Notes under the pieces: model-generated
The model's database searches: none
What the model saw: the letters and a program-made list of their open reading frames with translations, nothing else
What the model was told of the DNA's origin: nothing
In this document: positions 1 through 6,126 of the stretch, in pieces
Numbering within the stretch: position 1 is the stretch's first letter
Layout: every line of letters begins with the position of its first letter
Translations under genes and position numbers: made by a program
Origin: Lachnospiraceae bacterium
GTDB lineage: Bacteria > Bacillota_A > Clostridia > Lachnospirales > Lachnospiraceae
NCBI GenBank assembly: GCA_017553665.1
Contig: JAFZKM010000058.1
Span: forward strand, 1-7,390
DNA length: 7,390 bases
Reading direction: 5' to 3'

Positions 1-1
1 C

Positions 2-760
2 GAGATCAAGGCAGGGTCGACCGCTTCGCTCGAGATCGAGCTGAAGACCAGAATGGACGCGGTTACCGGAGATTATCCGATCACGCTCCTTGTGGAATAT
101 GAGTATGAAGATATGTCCGACGTGGACAAGGAAAAGGGCGGAGTAAGCGAAGAGAATACGGTTAAGCTCCGCGCGATCGAGAATTACAGACCTGTTATCG
201 AGAATATCCACATTGATTCGTGGGCAGGCATCAACGTAGGCGAGCCTGTAGACTTAAGCTTTGAGTTCTACAACATGGGCAAGTCGACTCTCGGCAACGT
301 ATACGTTACTATCGAGGGCGATTTCATGCTCGCGAACAACAGCAACATGAGCTACGTAGGCGCGGTAAACGGCTACAGCTCCGAATATGTTACTCCTTCT
401 GTGGTTCCGCTGGTAGGCGGCGAGGCGCACGGCACCGTGACCGTTCATTTTGAGGACAGCAACGGCGAGGAAGTAACTCTTTCACAGGATTTCACCGAGT
501 ATGTAAATGACAACGGCGGCGGATACGATCCCGGCTATGATCCCGGTATGGACTGGCCGAGCGACGATCCCGGATACGATCCCGGCTTTGATCCCGGCGG
601 AGACATCGACGGAGAGAAGAGCGGAAAGATCCTCGGAATGCCTATCTGGCTGTTCATAGTAGTATGCGCGGTTGTTGTCGCAGGTGTTGTTGCCACTGTT
701 ATTGTTATCAGCAAGAAGAGAAAGAATAAAGTAAAGGATATCGACGATGAGGATTATTGA
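2..760 (+). CDS. Partial surface protein with DPG-rich stalk and C-terminal membrane anchor (5' end missing)
   Basis: The frame is open from base 2, so the gene starts upstream of the window; the first ATG (53) is internal. The visible 252 residues contain beta-rich segments of the kind seen in CARDB/COG1361-like extracellular domains (alternating hydrophobics, phrases such as NVGEPVDLSFEFYN and GTVTVHF). Counting from ATG 53, a Gly/Asp/Pro-rich linker with repeated Y/F-DPG units spans about residues 153-184. One transmembrane segment follows at about 197-220, then a basic KKRKNK stop-transfer and an acidic tail. The bulk is therefore inferred to be outside the cell, anchored at the C-terminus. 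It overlaps the downstream ABC permease gene by 14 bases (ATGAGGATTATTGA), so the two are translationally linked and probably act in one export or envelope complex. The exact family is not certain; the ABC-accessory role is inferred from position. Confidence 0.8.
   Translation, partial: EIKAGSTASLEIELKTRMDAVTGDYPITLLVEYEYEDMSDVDKEKGGVSEENTVKLRAIENYRPVIENIHIDSWAGINVGEPVDLSFEFYNMGKSTLGNVYVTIEGDFMLANNSNMSYVGAVNGYSSEYVTPSVVPLVGGEAHGTVTVHFEDSNGEEVTLSQDFTEYVNDNGGGYDPGYDPGMDWPSDDPGYDPGFDPGGDIDGEKSGKILGMPIWLFIVVCAVVVAGVVATVIVISKKRKNKVKDIDDEDY
521..597 (+). repeat. In-frame duplicated DPG-encoding unit
   Basis: Bases 521-546 and 572-597 are a direct repeat of 26 bases with one mismatch (A/T), offset 51 bases (17 codons). 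Each copy encodes GYDPG(Y/F)DPG. The unit builds the flexible stalk between the extracellular domain and the membrane segment of the surface protein. The spacing in whole codons fits recent tandem duplication under coding constraint. Confidence 0.8.
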
Positions 761-2075
761 CCTTATTAGAATGGGTCTGCGAAACCTCTTCCGTCGTAAA
801 GCGAGAACGATACTTACCGTAGTAGGCGTTGTTATCGGTACGGTTTCGATCGTCGTAATGATCTCTGTCGGAATCGGAATGAACAAGAGCTTCGAGTCCT
901 CCGTGCTGGAGAACGGAAGCATGACGATCATCAATGTTCAGGCCAATAATTATGAGTGGAATGAGAATGACGATCTGAGTGTCACGAAACAAACGCTGAA
1001 CACGGAAGTGCTTGAGCAGCTCAGGAATATAAAACACGTAAAGTGCGTGACGCCGTACTTTTACGCGTCCGCGCAGTTTTACAGCGGAAAGTTCCAGACC
1101 TGGGCGAACCTCGTAGTCATGGATATGTCCTGCTATGAGGATTTCGGGTTCCCTGCGCTGGAGGACGGCACTTATCCTACAAAGGAAGACGCGAAGGACG
1201 CCATGTACTTTGGCTCACAGTCAGTGCAGGAGTTTTATGACTGGAGCGGAATGACTACGCGCTATAAGACGATCGATCTGGACAAGGATAAGATCACGCT
1301 GAAATTCAACGAGTATATGCCTAAGGGCAAGAAAGAATTTGAGTACAATGTCGCGAACCGCCGCAAGATATCTTCTCCCGAGAGCGGATATTCCGAGGCG
1401 AACTGGTCCGTTTTCATGGATTTTGATATGTATAAGGACCTCTACACGAAGTACTCGAGAACATTGAAGGGCGAAGACCGCAAGAAGGCTCTTGCGTCGC
1501 TCGATACTTTTGAGTCTATCCGTATCAACGTTGACAACATGAACAATGTTACGGACGTTCAGGAAGAGATCGAAAAGCTGGGATTCAAATCGACTTCCGA
1601 CATGGAGTACATCAAGCCCATGCAGGATACGGCAAAGATGCTGGAGATGATCCTCGGCGCGATCGGCGCGGTAGCGATGCTCGTATCCGCGATCAATATC
1701 GCGAACACGATGATCATGTCGATCTACGAGAGAACCAGAGAGATCGGTATCATGAAGGTGCTCGGCTGCAAGGTAGCAGACGTACGCAAGCTCTTCCTTT
1801 TCGAGGCGGGCATGATCGGTCTGATCGGCGGTCTCGTGGGAATCGGACTGAGCTACATCGGGTCGTGGGCCCTGAACAAATACGGAGCCGATATCATGGG
1901 CGCGATCATGAGCGGAGGATATGGCGGAGCAGCAACCGCGGTATCGGTCATTCCGCTCTGGCTGCCTCTCTTCGGAGCGGCCTTCGCGATGCTGGTCGGT
2001 ATAGTATCCGGATTCATTCCGGCGGTTAAGGCCACGAAGATCTCCGCGATCGAAGCAATGAAAGCCAACGAGTAA
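747..2075 (+). CDS. ABC transporter permease, MacB/FtsX type
   Basis: A complete 442-residue protein with the four-helix plan of the MacB/LolCE/FtsX permease family. The N-terminal helix is at about residues 21-43, preceded by a basic amphipathic stretch (GLRNLFRRKART). A large extracytoplasmic domain (about 45-295) follows, then three helices at about 299-324, 349-374 and 401-424. The segment ERTREIGIMKVLGC (328-341) after the second helix is the hallmark cytoplasmic coupling region of the family, and the end KATKISAIEAMKANE matches the usual 'P..AL/I' finish. Family members transmit ATP-driven movement to the outside (mechanotransmission) to export or release peptides, lipids or hydrolase activity; the substrate here is unknown. 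The start overlaps the preceding gene by 14 bases. A MacB-like ATPase is expected nearby but is not in the window. The family call is firm. Confidence 0.93.
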   Translation: MRIIDLIRMGLRNLFRRKARTILTVVGVVIGTVSIVVMISVGIGMNKSFESSVLENGSMTIINVQANNYEWNENDDLSVTKQTLNTEVLEQLRNIKHVKCVTPYFYASAQFYSGKFQTWANLVVMDMSCYEDFGFPALEDGTYPTKEDAKDAMYFGSQSVQEFYDWSGMTTRYKTIDLDKDKITLKFNEYMPKGKKEFEYNVANRRKISSPESGYSEANWSVFMDFDMYKDLYTKYSRTLKGEDRKKALASLDTFESIRINVDNMNNVTDVQEEIEKLGFKSTSDMEYIKPMQDTAKMLEMILGAIGAVAMLVSAINIANTMIMSIYERTREIGIMKVLGCKVADVRKLFLFEAGMIGLIGGLVGIGLSYIGSWALNKYGADIMGAIMSGGYGGAATAVSVIPLWLPLFGAAFAMLVGIVSGFIPAVKATKISAIEAMKANE

Positions 2076-2080
2076 GTCAC

Positions 2081-2271
2081 GAACGGTTCTAACGAAAAAC
2101 TGAGGCTCGGACGGCAACGAGTAAAACTTCCGGAGACACGCTCTCGCTCCGATTACGGACGCAGCGGTACATAATCGACCTAAGTACGGTCGATAAGTAC
2201 CGGCGTCCTTTACGGGTCCCGGAAGTTTTCTCTGCGGCGCCCGAGCCAAATTTGTGCCCTGAGAACCGTTC
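2081..2271 (+). ncRNA. Structured RNA candidate, 6S-RNA-like long interrupted hairpin
   Basis: Six nested perfect helices are visible: 2081-2090 with 2262-2271 (10 bp), 2104-2110 with 2241-2247 (7 bp), 2123-2133 with 2219-2229 (11 bp), 2157-2162 with 2203-2208 (6 bp), 2165-2170 with 2197-2202 (6 bp) and 2175-2180 with 2188-2193 (6 bp). A 7-base loop lies at 2181-2187. This totals 46 bp over 191 nt. Between helices 3 and 4 is a large asymmetric bubble (2134-2156 against 2209-2218). Size, rod shape and central bubble match 6S RNA, which binds RNA polymerase as a mimic of an open promoter. The internal loop strand CTGCGGCG (2232-2239) facing ACGGCAACGAG (2111-2121) resembles, from memory, the loop near the closing stem of E. 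coli 6S. The element lies beyond the stop codons of both converging neighbours. No clear promoter or terminator was found, and the strand is a judgement, as the helices exist on either strand. Structure is well supported; the 6S identity is tentative. Confidence 0.58.
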
Positions 2272-2286
2272 TGAATGTTGGCTGGA

Positions 2287-2808
2287 TTATTTTTGTAGAA
2301 GGGCAATGCGAGGAATAATAAAGGCGGAAATGATACCGATCACAAGACCGGCGATGGAGCCTGATATGATAAGTACCGGCAGATAGTAAAGGACCGCCTT
2401 CCCCAGCATGAGACATGCGAGGAGGATCTGGCCGGCATTGTGGGCGACGGCGCCCGCGATGCTGACGGCGGGGACCGAGAATTTATCTGTGCTGCGGAGA
2501 AGCAGCATGATGATGAGACTCAGGGCTGAGCCTGCGAGGCTGTAGAGCATCGCGTTCATTCCGGTGAACATGAAGCCGGAGAGGACCACGCGTATGAGCG
2601 CGACAGCGACGGCCGTTCTGCCGCCGAGCGCGTAGAGCGCGCACATTACCGCGATATTGGCGAAGCCGGGTTTTACGCCGGGCACGCCGGTGAACGAGGG
2701 CAGCAGGCTCTCAAGATAACTTAAGATAAAAGCAAGCGCAACCAGAACACCCGCCGTGGTAAGGCGGGTGATTCTTTTTTTATTGCGTTCGTTATCGCGA
2801 GAACTCAT
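2287..2808 (-). CDS. Gx transporter family protein (formerly 'heptaprenyl diphosphate synthase component I')
   Basis: A hydrophobic protein of 173 residues from the ATG at 2808. After a basic N-terminus (RNKKRITRL) come about five to six membrane segments, with the family signature PGVKPGFANI at about 43-52 and HNAGQ at about 123-127. These fit the Hpre_diP_synt_I / Gx transporter family (Pfam PF07456), small proteins resembling S-components of ECF importers. The old enzymatic name is probably misleading; the substrate is not established. The longer frame begins with TTG at 2820, but GGAG at 2818-2815 sits 6 bases before the ATG at 2808, so the ATG is preferred. Only one base separates it from the stop of the upstream NusG-domain-II gene, implying coupled translation. 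Its stop lies 15 bases from the structured element at 2081-2271. Confidence 0.9.
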   Translation of the reverse strand: MSSRDNERNKKRITRLTTAGVLVALAFILSYLESLLPSFTGVPGVKPGFANIAVMCALYALGGRTAVAVALIRVVLSGFMFTGMNAMLYSLAGSALSLIIMLLLRSTDKFSVPAVSIAGAVAHNAGQILLACLMLGKAVLYYLPVLIISGSIAGLVIGIISAFIIPRIALLQK

Positions 2809-2809
2809 A

Positions 2810-3196
2810 TTAATCTCCAACTACGGCGTCGATGGTGCCGTCATCGTCTGTGTTGTTCCCTGCCGTGATCGTGATCACCACGCGGTTCGGAAGACAGATT
2901 ATCGATTCTCCCGTATGGCGGATCGCGCTGTGGTCCACGCATATTTTGTCGGGGCAGGAAGCAGCGGTGACGTCCACCGTTCCGCCGGATATAATGCCAT
3001 GTACTTCGCCGCCGTCATAGCCGGTGACGTTGAATTCCCGGTCGGTACCGAGACTGTATGAGGCGGTGAGCTTCCCGTTTACACGGATCTCAACCCGTCC
3101 GGGATCGGAATTTCCGGCAAGTTTTACGGCCAGAAACGCGGCGGAAGCGAGCAGCAATACCGCGGCGATTATCAGCAGGTCATTTTTCTTGAACAT
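2810..3196 (-). CDS. NusG domain II-containing membrane-anchored protein
   Basis: A small protein of 128 residues. One hydrophobic segment at about 7-27, after MFKKND, acts as signal anchor or uncleaved signal peptide, placing the rest outside the membrane. The body is a beta domain with the NusG_II (Pfam PF07009) pattern: VEIRVNGKL at 35-43, then CPDKICVDHS at 81-90 and ICLPNRVVI at 100-108. Three cysteines (81, 86, 101) are at the positions usual for the family. Despite the name it is not a transcription factor; it only shares the fold of an insertion domain in some NusG proteins. It is routinely found beside Gx transporter genes, as here (1-base gap). ATG 3196 is preceded by a GAGG motif a few bases upstream. 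The stop of the protease gene is 9 bases before the ATG, so the three genes are probably co-transcribed. The biochemical role is unknown. Confidence 0.9.
   Translation of the reverse strand: MFKKNDLLIIAAVLLLASAAFLAVKLAGNSDPGRVEIRVNGKLTASYSLGTDREFNVTGYDGGEVHGIISGGTVDVTAASCPDKICVDHSAIRHTGESIICLPNRVVITITAGNNTDDDGTIDAVVGD
2815..2818 (-). promoter_or_regulatory. Ribosome binding site deciding the Gx transporter start
   Basis: GGAG on the minus strand, 6 bases before ATG 2808 and within the last codons of the upstream gene. It favours the ATG over the in-frame TTG at 2820, which overlaps the site itself. Confidence 0.75.
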
Positions 3197-3205
3197 AAAA
3201 CCTCA

Positions 3206-5413
3206 TCATTCTTCGGGCTCACTTACGGTCACTTCACAGGTCGCGGTCTTCCCGCTCGAGGTGGAAGCGGTGATCGTGCAGGTTCCGGGAGCAACGGCCT
3301 TTACGGTGCCGGATGCGGATACCTCGGCCACCGAAGCGTCGGATGATGTAAATGTCACGCGGTCTGTCGAAGACGCGGGCGTGATGATTGCCGTGAGGCG
3401 ATGAGCATCACCGGGAAGAAGGCCGAGCTCGGTATTTCCGAGTGCGATGCCCGAAGCCCTGCGGATGTAAGCGTAAGCGTGCACGATGGTTTCATTGCCG
3501 CGGTTGTCGCAGGCGTAGATCGTGTAAGTGCCTTCCCGGGAAACACGGAAGGAGATTTTGCCGTCTTCATCCGGGGTGATCGGCTCTACCGCGGAAGAGA
3601 CAAAAGCGGAGCTGCCGTGCACGCCCTTCAGGTACTTGACCGTGCGCAGACCCGACTGTTCGTCGCTCACATAAGCGGAGACCGTAAGCTTTGTCATCTT
3701 GTTGTTGACCGAAACCGAGAGCTTCCCGATCTTCGGGGCAAGCACATCGTCGGGGATCTGCAGGGTGCGCAGAACCTCATTGCCCGCGCGGTCACTGACG
3801 AAGAAGGTGTAGCGTCCGCCCTTGGCCAGAACCAGCTCGCCGTTCGGGATCGCGGTGCCTTCGGTGCCGTGCGCGAAGTATGAAAGTGAGCGTCTGCCCG
3901 TGAAATATCTGATGTCTCCGATACCGGAGGGACCGTGATCTTCGGCGCCGACACGAACCAGCAGATCACCGCCCGAGAAGGACAGCCCGATCTGCATATG
4001 CGGGAGCTCACGGTCGAAAAGGACGCGGTCGGCCGACGAAAGCGCCAGGGAAAGACTCGGTATTCCGCCGCCTGAAATATATTCCGAAAGTCCGTCGACG
4101 GGCTTTAGCGAATTCAGGATGATATCCTTAACGTTCGAAGCGAACATGCCCTTGCCCAGGGTATAGAGCAAAGCCGCGATGCCGGTCACCTGCGGCGCGG
4201 CCATCGAAGAACCGCTCATCGAGGAGTAGGAGCCGACCACGGTGCTGAAAACATCCTTCGCCGGAGCCGCGGTATCGACGCTTGCGGCGCCCCTGTTCGA
4301 ACCTGAGGAGATCGCGCCGTTCTCGTCAAGATATGCGACCGAGATAATGTTCGGAAGATTATAGCTCGCGGGATATATGGGAGTTTCGTCATTGTTGGTG
4401 CCGTCGTTGCCCGCGGCGCAGACGAAAAGCATATTTGAACGCGCGATAGCGGTGTAGAGCGAGGATGAATAATTGTAGAAGCCCCAGCTGATGTTGCAGA
4501 CGTCGGCGCCCATGCGGTCGGCGTAACGGATGGCCTTGATCGCGTCAGCCACGCTTCCGCTGCATTCGGAGCCGCCGTAGACCTTGAGGGACATCAGCCT
4601 GATATCACCGATCGATGCTACGCCCGCGATACCGATCTCGTTGTCGGCGGAGGCGGCTATGATGCCGGCGCAATGAGTGCCGTGATTGTCATTGTCCGTG
4701 GAAGCGCACAGATACGCGTCATGCGCCTCACTGTATTCGTAATGGCAGATGCTTGAGTCGTTATTGAAAAAGTCCCAGCCGTACACGTCGTCAATGTATC
4801 CGTTCCCGTCATCGTCGATGCCGTTGTCCGGGATCTCACCCGAATTGATCCACATTTTGTCGGCGAGATCGGGGTGCTGGAAATCTATGCCGGTGTCAAT
4901 GACCGCGACGATTGCGCGGTGAGCGGGAGCTAGCTCACGATAGAGCTCCCAGCCCTCGGGACCGTCTATGTCGATGTCCTCGGCCGACGGAATGGCGGTA
5001 GTGCCGGTCACGTAGAACTTGGAATAGCTGCCCGTGTTATTGAACCAGTACTGGGTGGCCGCGAAGTAGTCATCGGTCTGCGGCCCCGACGCTGCGGTCA
5101 GGAAGCCTTCGGTATCACGCTCTGCCGAAAGAACGCCCGGAAGGCTCTCCGCGTAAGAAAGGAAGGCATCGAGCTCGGTTTCGTTGCCATAATAGTCGAG
5201 GATCACAAAGGAATCGTCACGGAACGAGATACAGGTACGGTCAGCGGCAAGATCGGGAGCTTCGCAGCCCTCGCGCAATGTAACGATGACCGTGGAATGA
5301 GCGTCCGAAAGACCGGACGGCAAAGAGCAGGCGGCAGACGGGCCGGCACTGCGAATATAAGAGCCCTGCAGCAGAACACTGAGGCTCAGAAGAAGAACCA
5401 ATACTTTTTTCAT
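3206..5413 (-). CDS. Secreted subtilisin-like serine protease (S8) with C-terminal Ig-like domains
   Basis: 735 residues from ATG 5413. A signal peptide (MKKVLVLLLSLSVLLQG) is followed by a propeptide-like region at about 40-107. The S8 catalytic domain (about 165-460) carries the full triad: Asp173 in VIDTGID, His244 in NHGTHCAG, Ser403 in GSSMAAPQVTG; the oxyanion Asn336 lies in AAGNDG. An Asp/Asn-rich loop at 196-209 (DNGIDDDGNGYIDD) looks like a calcium site. Two related beta modules follow, each ending in a G-x-YT...D-x-x-GNE motif (532-546 and 628-642), then a Big_2 bacterial Ig-like domain (about 653-731). No LPxTG or late membrane helix is seen, so it is probably secreted or wall-associated through the Ig domains. 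The longer frame starts with TTG 5446, which would put 11 residues ahead of the signal peptide; ATG 5413 is preferred, although its ribosome binding site is weak. There are twelve cysteines, unusually many for a secreted Firmicute subtilase. It leads the cluster with the NusG-II and Gx genes. Confidence 0.94.
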   Translation of the reverse strand: MKKVLVLLLSLSVLLQGSYIRSAGPSAACSLPSGLSDAHSTVIVTLREGCEAPDLAADRTCISFRDDSFVILDYYGNETELDAFLSYAESLPGVLSAERDTEGFLTAASGPQTDDYFAATQYWFNNTGSYSKFYVTGTTAIPSAEDIDIDGPEGWELYRELAPAHRAIVAVIDTGIDFQHPDLADKMWINSGEIPDNGIDDDGNGYIDDVYGWDFFNNDSSICHYEYSEAHDAYLCASTDNDNHGTHCAGIIAASADNEIGIAGVASIGDIRLMSLKVYGGSECSGSVADAIKAIRYADRMGADVCNISWGFYNYSSSLYTAIARSNMLFVCAAGNDGTNNDETPIYPASYNLPNIISVAYLDENGAISSGSNRGAASVDTAAPAKDVFSTVVGSYSSMSGSSMAAPQVTGIAALLYTLGKGMFASNVKDIILNSLKPVDGLSEYISGGGIPSLSLALSSADRVLFDRELPHMQIGLSFSGGDLLVRVGAEDHGPSGIGDIRYFTGRRSLSYFAHGTEGTAIPNGELVLAKGGRYTFFVSDRAGNEVLRTLQIPDDVLAPKIGKLSVSVNNKMTKLTVSAYVSDEQSGLRTVKYLKGVHGSSAFVSSAVEPITPDEDGKISFRVSREGTYTIYACDNRGNETIVHAYAYIRRASGIALGNTELGLLPGDAHRLTAIITPASSTDRVTFTSSDASVAEVSASGTVKAVAPGTCTITASTSSGKTATCEVTVSEPEE

Positions 5414-5461
5414 ATATATGCAATATCCGCTGGAGCGGGATATCAAAGGCTGTGGATGATC

Positions 5462-5497
5462 ATTATATGCTTTCCTATTAAAAGCAATAATAATATA
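5462..5497 (-). promoter_or_regulatory. Candidate promoter region for the protease cluster
   Basis: On the minus strand a perfect TATAAT lies at 5467-5462, about 49 bases before the protease ATG, but only weak -35 matches sit upstream (TTGCTT at 5487-5482 with a short 14-base spacer). A second possible pair is TTGCGT (5520-5515), 17 bases, TATATT (5497-5492). The AT-rich context fits a sigma-A promoter; which pair is used cannot be settled by reading. Confidence 0.4.
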
Positions 5498-5581
5498 CAG
5501 TCTGTTTTTTCCAAACGCAAGACTTTTTTGAATATGAGGCCCGAGCAGGCAAAAAAGGGTAAAGTAAGCGCGAAAAAGTGC

Positions 5582-5608
5582 TTGACGTATGAGGATTTCT
5601 ATGATAAT
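5582..5608 (+). promoter_or_regulatory. Candidate sigma-A promoter for the rpmG-secE-nusG-rplK-rplA operon
   Basis: TTGACG (5582-5587; 5 of 6 to consensus) is followed after 15 bases by GATAAT (5603-5608; 5 of 6), in an AT-rich stretch about 115 bases upstream of the rpmG start. The spacer is shorter than the ideal 17. This is the best plus-strand match in the gap between the protease gene and rpmG. Confidence 0.5.
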
Positions 5609-5613
5609 CTGTT

Positions 5614-5641
5614 AGGGCTGGTGCGCATACAGCTTTTTTTT
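5614..5641 (+). terminator. Weak hairpin plus eight-T tract in the rpmG leader (possible attenuator)
   Basis: AGGGCTG (5614-5620) can pair with CAGCTTT (5630-5636) using four Watson-Crick pairs next to a 9-base loop, then two G-U pairs and one A-U pair. It runs straight into T5634-T5641. This resembles an intrinsic terminator but is weak and starts almost at the expected transcription start. An alternative pairing uses the two TGCGCA copies (5622-5627 and 5644-5649). Confidence 0.25.
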
Positions 5642-5672
5642 GTTGCGCAAAAGCATACTATTTAATTGCAGC

Positions 5673-5699
5673 CACGGGCAACATACCACATTGCCTGTG
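5673..5699 (+). promoter_or_regulatory. 9-bp hairpin in the rpmG 5' leader
   Basis: CACGGGCAA (5673-5681) pairs with TTGCCTGTG (5691-5699) over nine pairs, one of them G-U, around a 9-base loop (5682-5690). It ends 13 bases before the GGAGG ribosome binding site of rpmG. No T-run follows, so it is not an intrinsic terminator. Its role (leader stability, protein binding, or none) is unknown. Confidence 0.45.
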
Positions 5700-5712
5700 A
5701 GTATCAGAAAAC

Positions 5713-5717
5713 GGAGG
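5713..5717 (+). promoter_or_regulatory. Ribosome binding site deciding the rpmG GTG start
   Basis: GGAGG lies 8 bases before GTG 5726. It fixes the start at the GTG, giving the standard bL33 N-terminus, rather than at the upstream in-frame TTG 5666. Confidence 0.85.
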
Positions 5718-5725
5718 TGGAAGTT

Positions 5726-5875
5726 GTGCGAGTACAAATTACATTAGCATGCACAGAGTGCAAGCAGCGTAACTACAACACGACGAAAGAGAAAAAGAAT
5801 CATCCTGACAGAATGGAAACAAAGAAGTACTGCAGATTCTGCAAGAAGCACACCATGCACAAGGAAACGAAGTAA
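5726..5875 (+). CDS. rpmG: 50S ribosomal protein bL33, zinc-binding form
   Basis: 49 residues from a GTG start, the normal length for bL33. It begins [17 protein letters not shown] and carries two CxxC pairs (Cys9/Cys12 in CTEC, Cys36/Cys39 in CRFC) forming the zinc ribbon, so it is the 'C+' paralogue type. The protein sits in the large ribosomal subunit near the E site. It is first in the operon with secE (17 bases downstream), the usual Firmicute arrangement. Genomes with C+ forms sometimes also carry a zinc-independent copy used in zinc starvation; none is visible here. Identification is firm. Confidence 0.97.
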   Translation: MRVQITLACTECKQRNYNTTKEKKNHPDRMETKKYCRFCKKHTMHKETK

Positions 5876-5892
5876 GGGAAAGGAAGGTACAT

Positions 5893-6108
5893 ATGGCAGA
5901 GACAAACAAAGCGGCTGCTAATACCAAGCCTGCAAAGAAGAGCTTCCTCAAGGGCGTTAAGTCTGAGTGGAGGAAGATCACCTGGCCTTCAAAGGAGACT
6001 TTATTCAAGGAGTCTACCGCAGTTGTTATTATTTCTATCCTTCTGGGCTTGCTCATTGCGTTGGTTGATGCAGCGATCAAACTCGGACTCGACAAGATCA
6101 TTGTTTGA
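5893..6108 (+). CDS. secE: Preprotein translocase subunit SecE
   Basis: 71 residues: the short, single-helix Gram-positive type of SecE. A polar, Lys/Ala-rich N-terminus is followed by the conserved amphipathic segment FLKGVKSEWRKITWPSKE (about 18-35), and then one transmembrane helix at about 42-62. It clamps SecY in the membrane as an essential part of the Sec translocon, the same route that would export the protease encoded upstream. A GGAAGG-like ribosome binding site (5882-5887) precedes the ATG. It lies between rpmG and nusG, the usual order. Confidence 0.97.
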   Translation: MAETNKAAANTKPAKKSFLKGVKSEWRKITWPSKETLFKESTAVVIISILLGLLIALVDAAIKLGLDKIIV

Positions 6109-6126
6109 TAAAAGATAGGAGTAAAT

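Noticed and set aside
1221..2306. 361-codon minus-strand ORF opposite the ABC permease
   Set aside because: The sequence is Arg/His-rich without domains and lies opposite a well-identified permease; it also runs through the structured element.
3401..3883. 160-codon plus-strand ORF opposite the protease gene
   Set aside because: It is antisense to a firmly identified protease with all catalytic motifs; the open frame follows from GC-rich codon use.
5414..5446. N-terminal extension of the protease from TTG 5446
   Set aside because: It places 11 polar residues ahead of a typical MKK signal peptide and has no ribosome binding site; the ATG at 5413 is better.
5534..5665. Small plus-strand ORF of 43 codons before rpmG
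   Set aside because: It has no ribosome binding site, spans the candidate promoter and T-tract, and shows no recognisable protein features.
5666..5725. Longer bL33 starting at TTG 5666
   Set aside because: The extra 20 residues are not part of bL33, cover the leader hairpin and lack a ribosome binding site; GTG 5726 has GGAGG at proper spacing.
5447..5725. tRNA gene ahead of rpmG-secE, as in some Firmicutes
   Set aside because: No T-loop GTTCGA-type motif or cloverleaf arms could be found on either strand.
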